Shown here in pieces: positions 51,102 to 61,195 of a stretch of 64,000 nt of DNA. The DNA lies in the NCBI RefSeq assembly GCF_031626875.1, contig NZ_JANDMF010000026.1:13524-77523 (forward strand). Reading direction: 5' to 3'. This stretch comes from Clostridium sp031626875. GTDB lineage: Bacteria > Bacillota > Clostridia > Clostridiales > Clostridiaceae. Both the position numbers and the translations under genes were made by a program. Every line of letters starts with the position of its first letter. The stretch's first letter is position 1. Under the pieces are notes generated by a model. That model saw only the letters and a program-made list of their open reading frames with translations. It searched no databases and was not told where the DNA came from.

Positions 51102-53369
51102 ATGAAAAAAGTTCTATTTGTTGCAACTTTTGTGAAGAAGCATATTATGGCATTTCATATTCCTTACTTGGAATGGTTCAAACAGAATGGTTATGAAGTT
51201 CATGTATGTTCAAAAAATGACTATGAAAACGAAAAAGATTGCTGTATACCATTTTGTGATAAATTCTTTAATCTTTCATTTGAGCGTATACCATTTAAAT
51301 TGAAAAATATAAGTGTATATAAACAATTAAAGAAAATAATTGAAAGCAATGAATATGAAATTATTCACTGCCATACTCCAATGGGAGGTGCATTAGCTAG
51401 ACTTGCAGCACGAAAGGTTAGAAAGAAAGGAACCTGTGTCATTTATACAGCACATGGATTTTATTTTTATAAAGGATCACCAATTAAAAATTGGTTAATT
51501 TATTATCCTATTGAATGGTTTTTATCAAGATATACTGATGTGCTTATTACTATAAATAAAGAGGATTATAATTTAGCTAATAAACAATTTAAAATTAAAA
51601 AAATTGAATATGTCCAAGGAGTGGGGGTAAATATTAAAAAATTTAGTACAGCTGGAATTAATAAAGAAAAGAAGCGTATTGAACTTGGAATACCAGAAAA
51701 GGCAATAGTTTTATTATCTGTAGGGGAACTAAATAAAAATAAAAATCATGAATTAATTATAAGAGCGGTAGCAAAGATTAATAATCCTAGTATTTATTAT
51801 GTAATTTGTGGAGTAGGCGGTCTTGAAGGAAAGTTAAAAGATCTAGCTATAGAACTAGGAATTGAAAAACAATTCAAATTGTTAGGATTTAGAAATAATA
51901 TGGAGAATATTTATAAAATTGCAGATATATTTGTATTCCCTTCATATCGAGAGGGACTACCATTGTCCATTATGGAATCTATGGCAGCTGGACTTCCAGT
52001 TATTTGTTCAAATATTAGAGGAAACAATGACTTAATTCAAGAGGGGAAAGGTGGATATTTAGTATATCCTGATGATGTTCATGGATTTGCAGAAGCTATT
52101 GAAAAAGTTATTTCTAATGATATGGACATGGGCAAGTTTAATGTTGAAAAGGTTAAAGAATTTGATCTAATAAGTGTAAAGAGAAAAATGGAACAAATCT
52201 ATTTAAGGTGTGAAAAGCAACATATAAAAAAAAGAGGTATTATGTTTTTACGCTCAAATCCTGTTGATCCTGATTCTAGGGTTGAAAAAGAAGTTAATAC
52301 CCTCATTAAAAATGGGTATGATGTTAAAATTATTGGATGGGATAGAAGTGAAAAATACAAATGTAAGGAAAAAATATTAAAACTAGAGCATGGGTATGTA
52401 AAAATATATCGTTTAGGAATTCCAGCTTCATTTGGGGGTGGATTTAAAAGTAATCTAAAACCACTAATAAATTTTCAATTTAAATTAATGAGAAATTTAG
52501 TGAAGCATAGGAATGAATATGATTTAGTTCATGCATGTGATTTAGATACTGCTCTTACAGCATTCATTTGTTCAAAATTATTAAAGAAGAAATTAATTTA
52601 TGATATTTTTGATTATTATGTACAGGCGTTTAGCGTTCCAAAAATGTTAAAGAAGAGTATAGAATCATTAGACCATAAGATTATAAATAATGCTGATGGA
52701 GTTATTATTTGTACAGAAAAAAGAAGAGAACAAATTATTAAGACATCACCTAAAGAACTTGTTATTATTCATAATACACCACCTATAGTAGAAAATGAAT
52801 TTAAAACTATAAAATTAAACCAGGAAAAAGTTAAGATAGTCTATGTGGGGATTTTAGCAAAAGGAAGATTTATAAAAGAAATTGGAGATATAGTTAAAGA
52901 AAATAAAAATTATGAACTTCACATCGGTGGGTTTGGTGAATTAGAGTCATATTGTAAAAATCTTAGTGATGAGAATGAAAATATTATTTTTTATGGCAAG
53001 TTAGAATACAGAAAAACATTAGAACTAGAAAATAGTTGTGATATTATGACTGCAATCTATGATCCATCAATTCAAAACCATCACTATGCAGCTCCAAATA
53101 AATTTTATGAATCTCTCATGCTTGGAAAACCTGTTATTATGGCAAAAGATACAGGGGTTGATTCCATAGTATTAGAGAATGAAATAGGGCAAGTAATTGA
53201 TTATAACAAAGATAGTTTAGTAAAAGGAATTGATAATTTAGTAATGAAAAGAGATGAATGGGCAGATATGGCTAAAAAAATGAAAAAGATTTATATTAAT
53301 CAATTTTCTTGGGGCGAAATGGAAGATAGGTTATTGGAATTATACTCGAAAATATACAATAAATATTAA
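51102..53369 (+). CDS. Double glycosyltransferase (two GT-B/GT4 domains fused)
   Basis: A 755-residue protein with two GT4-like halves. Residues 1 to about 375 read like EpsD/EpsF-type enzymes (HCHTPMGGALARL, YTAHGFYF, then FVFPSYREGLPLSIMESMAA). Residues about 383-755 are a second unit (MFLRSNPVDPDSRVEKE, LVHACDLDTALTAF, then APNKFYESLMLGKPVI with the donor-binding Glu). Each half has its own N- and C-terminal Rossmann domain. It could add two successive sugars. First gene of module 2, with AAGGAGC upstream. Confidence 0.9.
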   Translation: MKKVLFVATFVKKHIMAFHIPYLEWFKQNGYEVHVCSKNDYENEKDCCIPFCDKFFNLSFERIPFKLKNISVYKQLKKIIESNEYEIIHCHTPMGGALARLAARKVRKKGTCVIYTAHGFYFYKGSPIKNWLIYYPIEWFLSRYTDVLITINKEDYNLANKQFKIKKIEYVQGVGVNIKKFSTAGINKEKKRIELGIPEKAIVLLSVGELNKNKNHELIIRAVAKINNPSIYYVICGVGGLEGKLKDLAIELGIEKQFKLLGFRNNMENIYKIADIFVFPSYREGLPLSIMESMAAGLPVICSNIRGNNDLIQEGKGGYLVYPDDVHGFAEAIEKVISNDMDMGKFNVEKVKEFDLISVKRKMEQIYLRCEKQHIKKRGIMFLRSNPVDPDSRVEKEVNTLIKNGYDVKIIGWDRSEKYKCKEKILKLEHGYVKIYRLGIPASFGGGFKSNLKPLINFQFKLMRNLVKHRNEYDLVHACDLDTALTAFICSKLLKKKLIYDIFDYYVQAFSVPKMLKKSIESLDHKIINNADGVIICTEKRREQIIKTSPKELVIIHNTPPIVENEFKTIKLNQEKVKIVYVGILAKGRFIKEIGDIVKENKNYELHIGGFGELESYCKNLSDENENIIFYGKLEYRKTLELENSCDIMTAIYDPSIQNHHYAAPNKFYESLMLGKPVIMAKDTGVDSIVLENEIGQVIDYNKDSLVKGIDNLVMKRDEWADMAKKMKKIYINQFSWGEMEDRLLELYSKIYNKY

Positions 53370-53382
53370 GGAGAGAGTATAA

Positions 53383-54579
53383 GTGAAAAAGATAGTGTTT
53401 GTCTGTGATTCATTAAGAATAGGGGGGATACAACGTTCCTTAGTAAACTTAATGAATGCTATAGATACAGAAAAATATAGTGTGGATTTGTTTCTGTTTT
53501 TTAATGGAGGAGAGTATAAGAAATTTCTAAATAGTAATATAAAAGTTATTACTGGAACAAAGCTTCTAGGTTTGGCAGGAATGACTAATAATATGGTGAA
53601 AAAAAAGTGTAGTTTGTATATTCTTAGAAAGTTATTATCTATTTTTTGCTTAATATTTGGAAGTAAGGTAGTGTTTAAATTTATATTTCTATTTGAAAAA
53701 AACTTAAAGGGGTATGATATTGCAATATCTTATTCAAATAATGTAAATAATAGATCATTATATTTTGGATATAATTTATTCGTTTTAAATAAGGTTATTG
53801 CAAAAAGAAAAATAGCTTGGATACATGCTGATTATGCAGCAGTTGGCTTAAATAATAAATATAATAATGGAGAATATGAAAAATTTCATACTATAATTAA
53901 TGTTTCAAAAACAACAAAAGATAGTTTTGATATGGTAGTACCTAAATGTAAAAAGAAATCAGAATATATCTATAATATTATTCCAAATGAAGAAATTAGC
54001 TTTCTTTCAAAAGAGTACAATCCTTATAATACTGGGGATAGATTATTTAGAATTGTTAGTGTATGTAGATTAGATGCAAATAAATCAGGAAAACAATTAG
54101 TTATTACTGGAGAAAAATTAAAAAAAGCTGGAGCTAATTTTAAGTGGTATATTGTTGGAGATGGACCTGAAAGGGCTAGTCTAGAAAAATATATTGATAC
54201 TAATAATTTAAGAGATAATATAAAGGTTATAGGAAATGTAGATAATCCGTATCCATATATATCAGGTGCTAATCTTTTTGTATCTGCTTCTAAGTCAGAA
54301 TGCTTCCCATTAAGTATAGCAGAGTCCTTAGTATTAAATACTCCAGTTGTAGCAACTCACTATCCTGCACTTCATGAATTAATAAAAGATAATGTAAATG
54401 GATTTATAGTTGGCAAAGGAGAACAAGATTTATTTGAAAGAATATTTGATTTAATAATTAATAGGGAATTATATGAAAAAGTAAAGAAAGATTCACGGCT
54501 TATAGATGTAAGTAATATTAGGACCTTAGAGAAATTATATAAAATTATTGAAATCAATCAGGAGGAAAATATAGATTGA
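53383..54579 (+). CDS. GT4-family glycosyltransferase
   Basis: A 398-residue GT-B enzyme: IVFVCDSLRIGGIQRSLVNL at the start, VSVCRLDANKSGKQL mid-protein, and LFVSASKSECFPLSIAESLV carrying the conserved EX7E-type region. GTG start with AAGGAGAG upstream. It overlaps the next gene by 4 nt. Confidence 0.92.
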   Translation: MKKIVFVCDSLRIGGIQRSLVNLMNAIDTEKYSVDLFLFFNGGEYKKFLNSNIKVITGTKLLGLAGMTNNMVKKKCSLYILRKLLSIFCLIFGSKVVFKFIFLFEKNLKGYDIAISYSNNVNNRSLYFGYNLFVLNKVIAKRKIAWIHADYAAVGLNNKYNNGEYEKFHTIINVSKTTKDSFDMVVPKCKKKSEYIYNIIPNEEISFLSKEYNPYNTGDRLFRIVSVCRLDANKSGKQLVITGEKLKKAGANFKWYIVGDGPERASLEKYIDTNNLRDNIKVIGNVDNPYPYISGANLFVSASKSECFPLSIAESLVLNTPVVATHYPALHELIKDNVNGFIVGKGEQDLFERIFDLIINRELYEKVKKDSRLIDVSNIRTLEKLYKIIEINQEENID

Positions 54580-55877
54580 GAGATTCTGCATTAAAATCTA
54601 ATAAAAGAAATTCTGTAAATTACTTAGCTAGTTGTTTAACAATTCCCTATATAGTTATTTCTTTACTATATATTAAAACAGATAATTTTAGATATATTTG
54701 TTTTTTCCTTATGATACTTTTTATAGTAGGATTTTTTATATTAAAGAAAAAAGTACATTTAAGAATGAAATATGCTATTCTAATATTATTTTTAATATTA
54801 GTTACTATTTCATTTCTTTCAACAAGTGGATTAGTTGAATCAATAAAAAATACAGTAATGATTATATTAAGTTTTGCACCTATATTTATATTTGATTTTT
54901 TCTATTTAGAAAATTCAAATGATAGAAAATATGCAAAAATTTTTTTATGTTTTATAATACCAGTACTTTTATATACAGTATTTGCAACGTTATATTATTT
55001 ATATAGTGATCCACAAGTTGCTAGGGAAATGGTTACTTGGAATCCCAGTTCAGAAGTGATAGATTCAACATTACCAATAGCAATAGGAGGAGGATATGCT
55101 CTTATTTATGGGGTTATGCTTATACCTGTTGTATTATTCTATATAATAAGAAGAATTCAGTGTAAAGCTAAAATGAAACTTTTATATTTTATCTTAATGC
55201 TTTTCTTTTTATATTTTATTTTTAGGTCAGGATTTACAACAGCATTTCTAATTTCTCTTTTTGGTATATATATAGTTTTTTTAAGTAATATCCAGCATAA
55301 TAAAGTTCTTAAAATGATTATTATATCAGTAGTTACAATTATTGCAGGCTATTTATGTATTTATTTTGGAGTATTAGATTATATTGGAGGGTTACTACCA
55401 TCTGATTCAATTATATCCATTAGATTAAATGAAATTAGACCAGCATTATTTAATGGAAATAAAATTAGTAGTTTTGGTCTTAGATTAGAGTTACTTCAAA
55501 AAAGTTTTAGTGCATTTATAAATAATCCATTATTTGGAGTTGGATATAAAGTAGGACAGAGTTATGCAAATGAAGGAACATTACTTGGATTACATTCAGA
55601 ATGGGTAGATAATTTAGGTAGATATGGAATTGTCATGGGACTTCCATACTTTTCATTCATATTTTTATGTTTTAGGGATTTAATTAAAAAATATAAAAAT
55701 ACAAAATATAAAGATTTAATAGTAATACTAGTTTGTTTAATAATTTTATTAGGCTTTTGCAATCCTATAAAAACATCATCGGCATTTTTATTTTTATTTG
55801 TAGTTGTACCTAGTTATTTAAATATAGAATTTCATAATTCTATAAATAATAAGAAGATTATTAGAGGAGATGGGTAA
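54576..55877 (+). CDS. wzy: Wzy/O-antigen ligase-like polymerase, module 2
   Basis: A 433-residue membrane protein with about ten hydrophobic spans and a long outer loop before NNPLFGVGYK and LGLHSEWVDNLGRYGIV, a pattern typical of the Wzy_C/O-antigen ligase family. The start is TTG inside the end of the previous gene, with GGAGGAAAA just upstream. It probably joins repeat units of the second polymer. Confidence 0.82.
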   Translation: MRDSALKSNKRNSVNYLASCLTIPYIVISLLYIKTDNFRYICFFLMILFIVGFFILKKKVHLRMKYAILILFLILVTISFLSTSGLVESIKNTVMIILSFAPIFIFDFFYLENSNDRKYAKIFLCFIIPVLLYTVFATLYYLYSDPQVAREMVTWNPSSEVIDSTLPIAIGGGYALIYGVMLIPVVLFYIIRRIQCKAKMKLLYFILMLFFLYFIFRSGFTTAFLISLFGIYIVFLSNIQHNKVLKMIIISVVTIIAGYLCIYFGVLDYIGGLLPSDSIISIRLNEIRPALFNGNKISSFGLRLELLQKSFSAFINNPLFGVGYKVGQSYANEGTLLGLHSEWVDNLGRYGIVMGLPYFSFIFLCFRDLIKKYKNTKYKDLIVILVCLIILLGFCNPIKTSSAFLFLFVVVPSYLNIEFHNSINNKKIIRGDG

Positions 55878-56390
55878 ATGATATCTAGAAATTTATATTA
55901 TATGTTGTATAAAATTTCAAAACACTTTCCTTCTTCTGATAGTAAAGTTAGGTTTAAAGCAAAGGAAATTAGAGGATTTTTAGTTAGAAAATTTGTAAAA
56001 TCAGCAGATAAGAATATTAATATAGATAAAGGTTGTGATATTCCCTTTGATCTAGTTATTGGACATAACTCAGGGATTGGAATGTATTCTAAAATAGGTT
56101 CAAAAGTGACCATTGGTTCTAATGTAATGATTGCACCTGAATGTTATATATATACTCAAAATCATAATTTTAATAGACTAGATATCCCCATGTGTGAGCA
56201 AGGAATATCAAAAGCAAAGCCTGTTATTATTGGAGATGATGTTTGGATAGGAATTAGAGTTACAATATTATCTGGAGTTAAAATTGGACAGGGAGCTGTT
56301 ATAGGGGCAGGAAGTGTAGTTACTAAAAATGTTGAACCATATTCAATTGTAGCTGGAAATCCTGCTAGAATAGTTAAATTTCGAAAATAG
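55878..56390 (+). CDS. Hexapeptide-repeat acetyltransferase
   Basis: A 170-residue beta-helix acyltransferase with IGSKVTIGSNVMIAPECYI, the substrate-region YTQNHNF, VIIGDDVWIGIRVTIL and GAGSVVTKNV, close to WbbJ/maltose O-acetyltransferases. It begins directly at the wzy stop. Likely acetylates the module 2 polymer. Confidence 0.9.
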   Translation: MISRNLYYMLYKISKHFPSSDSKVRFKAKEIRGFLVRKFVKSADKNINIDKGCDIPFDLVIGHNSGIGMYSKIGSKVTIGSNVMIAPECYIYTQNHNFNRLDIPMCEQGISKAKPVIIGDDVWIGIRVTILSGVKIGQGAVIGAGSVVTKNVEPYSIVAGNPARIVKFRK

Positions 56391-56448
56391 AAAACATAGT
56401 TTAAATCTCTATGGAATTAAAAAGAATTATGAACGGATGGGATGTTAG

Positions 56449-57519
56449 ATGGGAGAGATAATTAATGAAGCAGTAAATGGGATAAAAGTTAGTGTTATTA
56501 TTCCAATTTATAATATGTCAAAATATTTGAATAGGAGTATTGAAAGTGTGAAAAATCAAACTCTTAAAGATATAGAAATCATTTTAGTCAATGATGGATC
56601 AACTGATGATAGTTTAGATATTTGCAGAGAATATGAGAAAATTGATAAGCGAATAAAAGTGATAGATAAATCTAATGGGGGAGTATCTTCTGCAAGAAAT
56701 GCAGGAATTGAAACAGCTATAGGTGAATATATAGGTTTTGTTGATCCAGATGATTGGATTGAATCTGAAATGTATGAAAATATGTATGGGCAAGCTAAAG
56801 AATTAGAAACAGATGTGAACATTTGTAATTATAGAATAGAAAATAATGAACAATCTATTCCAATAGTTTTAGATATAAGAAAAGAAATATTAAACAGAAA
56901 TGAAATTATTTATAATCTTATAGCAAATATGATATCAAGCAATGATTTGAATAGCAATGCGCAAGTTATTATGGGAAGTGTATGTTGGTTAATTATAAGT
57001 AAAGAATTAATTGATAAATATAAGTTTAGATTTATAGAAAACATTAATTTTATGGAAGATCTTATTTTTTCAATACAAGTACTATTAAAAAGCAATAAAG
57101 TTAGCCTTAATGAAGGCATATATTATCACTATATGACTAATTTAAATTCAGCAGTAAGTTGTTATAGGGAAGATTTTATAGATATAGAAAAGCAAGTTTT
57201 TAAAATAATAGAAAATATATTAAAAGAGGAAAACATCTATAATATATTAGTTGAACGAATGAATGTAAGATATGTTGGTGTGCGTATAAATTTAATTGCA
57301 AATGAATTACATAAGGAAAATAAGAAGAAAGTAAGTGAAAAAATAAAGAAAATTAACACACTGTGTAAGGATAAAAGAGTGAAGGAAATTTTAAAAACTA
57401 TTGATACTAAAGAATATACCATTAGAAAAAGAACTGTCTTAACTGGCATTAAGTATGAGTTTGGACTATTTCTTTATATATATTATTTCATTTTAGTAAG
57501 AATATATTTAACTAGATAA
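56449..57519 (+). CDS. Family 2 glycosyltransferase
   Basis: A 356-residue GT-A enzyme. VSVIIPIYNMSKYLNRS opens the catalytic domain at about residue 14, followed by LVNDGSTDDSLDI and the DPDD motif in GFVDPDDWIESEMY. There are about 13 extra residues before the usual start. It lacks clear membrane spans except a hydrophobic C-terminal end (GLFLYIYYFILV). Confidence 0.9.
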   Translation: MGEIINEAVNGIKVSVIIPIYNMSKYLNRSIESVKNQTLKDIEIILVNDGSTDDSLDICREYEKIDKRIKVIDKSNGGVSSARNAGIETAIGEYIGFVDPDDWIESEMYENMYGQAKELETDVNICNYRIENNEQSIPIVLDIRKEILNRNEIIYNLIANMISSNDLNSNAQVIMGSVCWLIISKELIDKYKFRFIENINFMEDLIFSIQVLLKSNKVSLNEGIYYHYMTNLNSAVSCYREDFIDIEKQVFKIIENILKEENIYNILVERMNVRYVGVRINLIANELHKENKKKVSEKIKKINTLCKDKRVKEILKTIDTKEYTIRKRTVLTGIKYEFGLFLYIYYFILVRIYLTR

Positions 57520-57571
57520 TCAATGAAAATAAATTGGAAAAATTATAAAAACAATATTTTAGGAGCTAAAA

Positions 57572-59611
57572 ATGAATGAACTTATAAGTGTGATTATACC
57601 TATTTATAAAGTGGAAGATTATCTTAAGCGATGTGTGAACTCACTTTTAAATCAGACATATAGAATTTTAGAAATTATTTTAGTTGATGATGGTTCTCCA
57701 GATAGATGTGGAGAAATTTGTGATGAATATGAAGCTTTGGATAATCGAATTAAAGTAATTCATAAAAAAAATGGTGGATTGTCAGATGCCCGTAATGCAG
57801 GCATAGAAATTTGCAAAGGTAAGTATATAACATTTGTTGATAGTGATGATTGGGTACATGAAATGTATATTGAGAATTTATATAAGTTATTAATAAAAAC
57901 AGATTCAGATATAGCGGTTTGTAATTTTATTAGGACATCAACAGAGGACATAAAAGTTCATATTTTAGCAGAAGAAATATATGAATATTCTAATATTGAA
58001 GCACTAGAGCAATTTTTAGATAAGTTTTATGTACAAATGGTTATAGCTTGTGGAAAGCTATTTAAAAGAAGTCTATTTAAAGAAATTAGATTTCCAGTAG
58101 GTAGATTACATGAAGATGAATTTACAACTCATAAGTTAATTTTTAATGCTACTAAAATAGTATTAACTACTGCACAATTATATTATTATTGGCAAAGAGA
58201 AGATAGCATAATGGGAAGTGGTTTTAATTTGCAGGGAATGCTAGATAAAATAGACGCTATGGAAGAGAGAGGAAGATTTTTTGATAGTATTGAGCAAATA
58301 AAACTTAGGAATAGAACATTTAGAAATGTCTTTTATTTATTTAAAGAAGTAAATGATAGAGATAACTTATTTAATAAGGTAGAAGATGAGATGAGTTTTA
58401 AGAAAAAATTTAAAAAGTTTAAGCAAACACTAAGAAAAACTAACCAAGGAATATTTTTTTGGATGTTCTATCAAACTTATTATATTACCCCTAAAGGTGC
58501 TAATGGTATATTTAGCACATATATAGATAGAAAATATATTTTAAATAAAATAAAATTGAGAATTATATCTTTTTTAAGACCTCCAGTAAATTGGATTAGG
58601 AGAAAAATATTTAAATATAAGTTAAGTTCTAATATAAGAAAAAAAAGAAGCTTATATAATAAATGTATTTTTTTAATGGCTACTCCATGCCATGGAAATT
58701 TAGGAGATCATGCAATTGTATATGCTGAATATAAATTTTTAAATGATATGAACCTAATTAATCAACTAATAGAGATAAAAAATTATGAATACCTAAAATA
58801 CAAAGATATAATAAAAAAATATATTAATAAGGATGATGTCATAATAATTGATGGTGGAGGAAATTTAGGAACTTTATGGCCACATGAAGATGATAAAATA
58901 AGTGAGATAATAGAGAGTTATATTAATAATAAAATTATTGTTTTTCCTCAAACTTGCTTTTATTCAAATGATTTTGAGGGAAAAGAAAGAATAAAGAAAT
59001 CAATTGATATTTATTCTAAACATAAGGATTTGACTATAACATTAAGGGATAAACATTCATATGAATTTATTTGTAGAAATTTTCCTACAGTTAAATCTAT
59101 ATATGTACCTGATATAGTGCTATACATTAATAATGTTTCAAAAGACATTGTAAGAAGTGGAGTATTGTTATGTTTTAGAAAAGATTTAGAAAAAGTAGTG
59201 CCTGAAAAGGAAATAAATAAGATAAAAGAATATCTAAAATCAAAAAATATATCATATATTGAAACAGATACAATTATTAATAAAGAAGTTACTAAAAAAA
59301 ATAGAAATCAAGAATTATTCAAGAAGTGGAATGAGTTTTCAAAAGCTGGTTTAGTTATAACAGATAGACTTCATGGAATGATTTTTGCCACAATTACAGG
59401 AACTCCATGTATTGCTATAGACAATAAGAGTAAAAAAGTTAGTGGAGTTTATAACTGGATATCATCATTAGAATATATAAAAGTTTGTGATGATATATTA
59501 AAAGTTAAAGATGAGATACAAAATTTATATAAGTATAAATCGAAATATAATAGAAAAATATTAGTGAATGAATTTAATAAAATTTCCATGGAATTAGAAA
59601 AGGGTATATAA
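57572..59611 (+). CDS. GT2 glycosyltransferase fused to polysaccharide pyruvyl transferase
   Basis: A 679-residue fusion. Residues 1 to about 320 are GT2 (ISVIIPIYKVEDYLKRCVNS, LVDDGSPDRCG, and DSDDW). Residues about 365-679 are a polysaccharide pyruvyl transferase domain: TPCHGNLGDHAIVYAE, IIDGGGNLGTLWPHED, FPQTCFYSND and TDRLHGMIFATITGTPCIAI. The second domain adds a PEP-derived ketal to a sugar, making the polymer acidic. One protein could add a sugar and then pyruvylate it. It starts its own reading with AGGAGC upstream. Confidence 0.92.
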   Translation: MNELISVIIPIYKVEDYLKRCVNSLLNQTYRILEIILVDDGSPDRCGEICDEYEALDNRIKVIHKKNGGLSDARNAGIEICKGKYITFVDSDDWVHEMYIENLYKLLIKTDSDIAVCNFIRTSTEDIKVHILAEEIYEYSNIEALEQFLDKFYVQMVIACGKLFKRSLFKEIRFPVGRLHEDEFTTHKLIFNATKIVLTTAQLYYYWQREDSIMGSGFNLQGMLDKIDAMEERGRFFDSIEQIKLRNRTFRNVFYLFKEVNDRDNLFNKVEDEMSFKKKFKKFKQTLRKTNQGIFFWMFYQTYYITPKGANGIFSTYIDRKYILNKIKLRIISFLRPPVNWIRRKIFKYKLSSNIRKKRSLYNKCIFLMATPCHGNLGDHAIVYAEYKFLNDMNLINQLIEIKNYEYLKYKDIIKKYINKDDVIIIDGGGNLGTLWPHEDDKISEIIESYINNKIIVFPQTCFYSNDFEGKERIKKSIDIYSKHKDLTITLRDKHSYEFICRNFPTVKSIYVPDIVLYINNVSKDIVRSGVLLCFRKDLEKVVPEKEINKIKEYLKSKNISYIETDTIINKEVTKKNRNQELFKKWNEFSKAGLVITDRLHGMIFATITGTPCIAIDNKSKKVSGVYNWISSLEYIKVCDDILKVKDEIQNLYKYKSKYNRKILVNEFNKISMELEKGI

Positions 59612-61195
59612 ATGAGAGGATTAAGTGAAAATCAGAAAACAGCTATAAATTTAGTCAGTAGCATTATTGTGACAGGAATAAGTGTTTTAGTTAATTTTCT
59701 ACTATCTCCATATATTGTGAAACACTTAGGAGAAGAAGCAAATGGATTTACTCAACTTGCCAATAATTTTATAACCTATGTTTCACTTATTACTATTGCT
59801 TTAAATTCTATGGGGGGAAGATTTATAACTATTGAATATCACAAAGGAAAAATTGATAAGGCAAATTCTTATTATTCATCGTTAGTCATTGGGAATTTAG
59901 TTATAGTATTATTTTTTATAGTTCCATCAATAGTTACAGTAATGAATTTAGAAAAGATAATAAATATAAGTCAAGCAAATGTTTATGACACAAAATTATT
60001 ATTTGCATTTGTTTTTGCTAATTTTTTTGTGAATCAGATATGTGGAATATTAAATATATCTATGTATGTTACAAATAAACTTTATATTGCTAATATTATA
60101 AATTTAGTAAGGACAATATTTAATGGAATATTATTGTTTGGAGTATTTAACCTTTTTACAGCACAAATATATTATGTAAGCCTAATAGCTTTAATGCTGA
60201 CAATAATAACATTTCCTATACTATTAATTGTTAAAAGAAATATTTTACCTAAAGTTATTTTTAGCAAAAACTTATTTAATATTAAACATGTTAAAGATTT
60301 AATTACATCAGGAATATGGAATACTATAAATCAATGTGGAAACATATTAATGACAGGACTTGATTTATTGTTTGCAAATTTATTTATTAATCCAGTAGAG
60401 ATGGGACTTTTATCTATTGCAAAAGTTGTACCCAATACCATAATACAGATTGCATCAACTATAAATTCTAATTTTTCACCAGCTTTAACAATAACATATG
60501 CAAATAATGATAAGAAAACATTAATAAATCAAATACGAGCAAGTATGAAAATATCAAGTATTTTAATTTCTATTCCAATAATGGTTTTCTCTATATTAGC
60601 AATAAAATTTTATAGTCTTTGGATGCCAACTTTAAATTCAAAAGCATTAACAATTTTAACTTTTTTAACTTTATTAGCTTTTATTCCTCTTGCAGGGCCA
60701 CAGGTTTTATATAATGTCTTTACCACTACAAATAAACTACGTTGGAGCTCTGTAACTTTTTTAGTTTCTGGATTTTTTAATTTTATAATTGTAGTTATTC
60801 TATTAAAATGTACAAGTCTTGGAGTTTATGCTATAGCAGGTGTAAGTTCAGTGATTTCAATATTGAGAAACCTAATATTTGTAGTACCTTACACTGCAAG
60901 ACTTTTAGGATTAAAATGGTATGAATTTTATAAAGATGTGGGAGTATCATTAGCATGTTGTTTGATTACAGGGATTATTTCTTTATTTGTAGGATCGTTA
61001 ATTCCATATGATTCATGGATAACAATTACAATGGCTGCTATAATATCTAGTTTACTTTCATTTGTAGCAAATTCATTTATTGTTCTAAATGAAAATGAAA
61101 AAAATAAATTGTTAAAGAAGATATTAAGAAGAGAGAGGGCTTATGGAAAAGATAAAAAGAGCAATTTTAGTTCCCATTCCAATGTCAATTTGTAA
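59612..61195 (+). CDS. wzx: Wzx-type flippase, module 2
   Basis: A 527-residue MATE/MOP-type polysaccharide transporter with about 12-14 spans (NLVSSIIVTGISVLVNFLLS at the start and VKHLGEEANGFTQLANN). It begins immediately at the stop of the pyruvyl transferase fusion. Its 3' end overlaps the radical SAM gene by 53 nt, so the last 17 codons are shared DNA in another frame. Confidence 0.9.
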   Translation: MRGLSENQKTAINLVSSIIVTGISVLVNFLLSPYIVKHLGEEANGFTQLANNFITYVSLITIALNSMGGRFITIEYHKGKIDKANSYYSSLVIGNLVIVLFFIVPSIVTVMNLEKIINISQANVYDTKLLFAFVFANFFVNQICGILNISMYVTNKLYIANIINLVRTIFNGILLFGVFNLFTAQIYYVSLIALMLTIITFPILLIVKRNILPKVIFSKNLFNIKHVKDLITSGIWNTINQCGNILMTGLDLLFANLFINPVEMGLLSIAKVVPNTIIQIASTINSNFSPALTITYANNDKKTLINQIRASMKISSILISIPIMVFSILAIKFYSLWMPTLNSKALTILTFLTLLAFIPLAGPQVLYNVFTTTNKLRWSSVTFLVSGFFNFIIVVILLKCTSLGVYAIAGVSSVISILRNLIFVVPYTARLLGLKWYEFYKDVGVSLACCLITGIISLFVGSLIPYDSWITITMAAIISSLLSFVANSFIVLNENEKNKLLKKILRRERAYGKDKKSNFSSHSNVNL

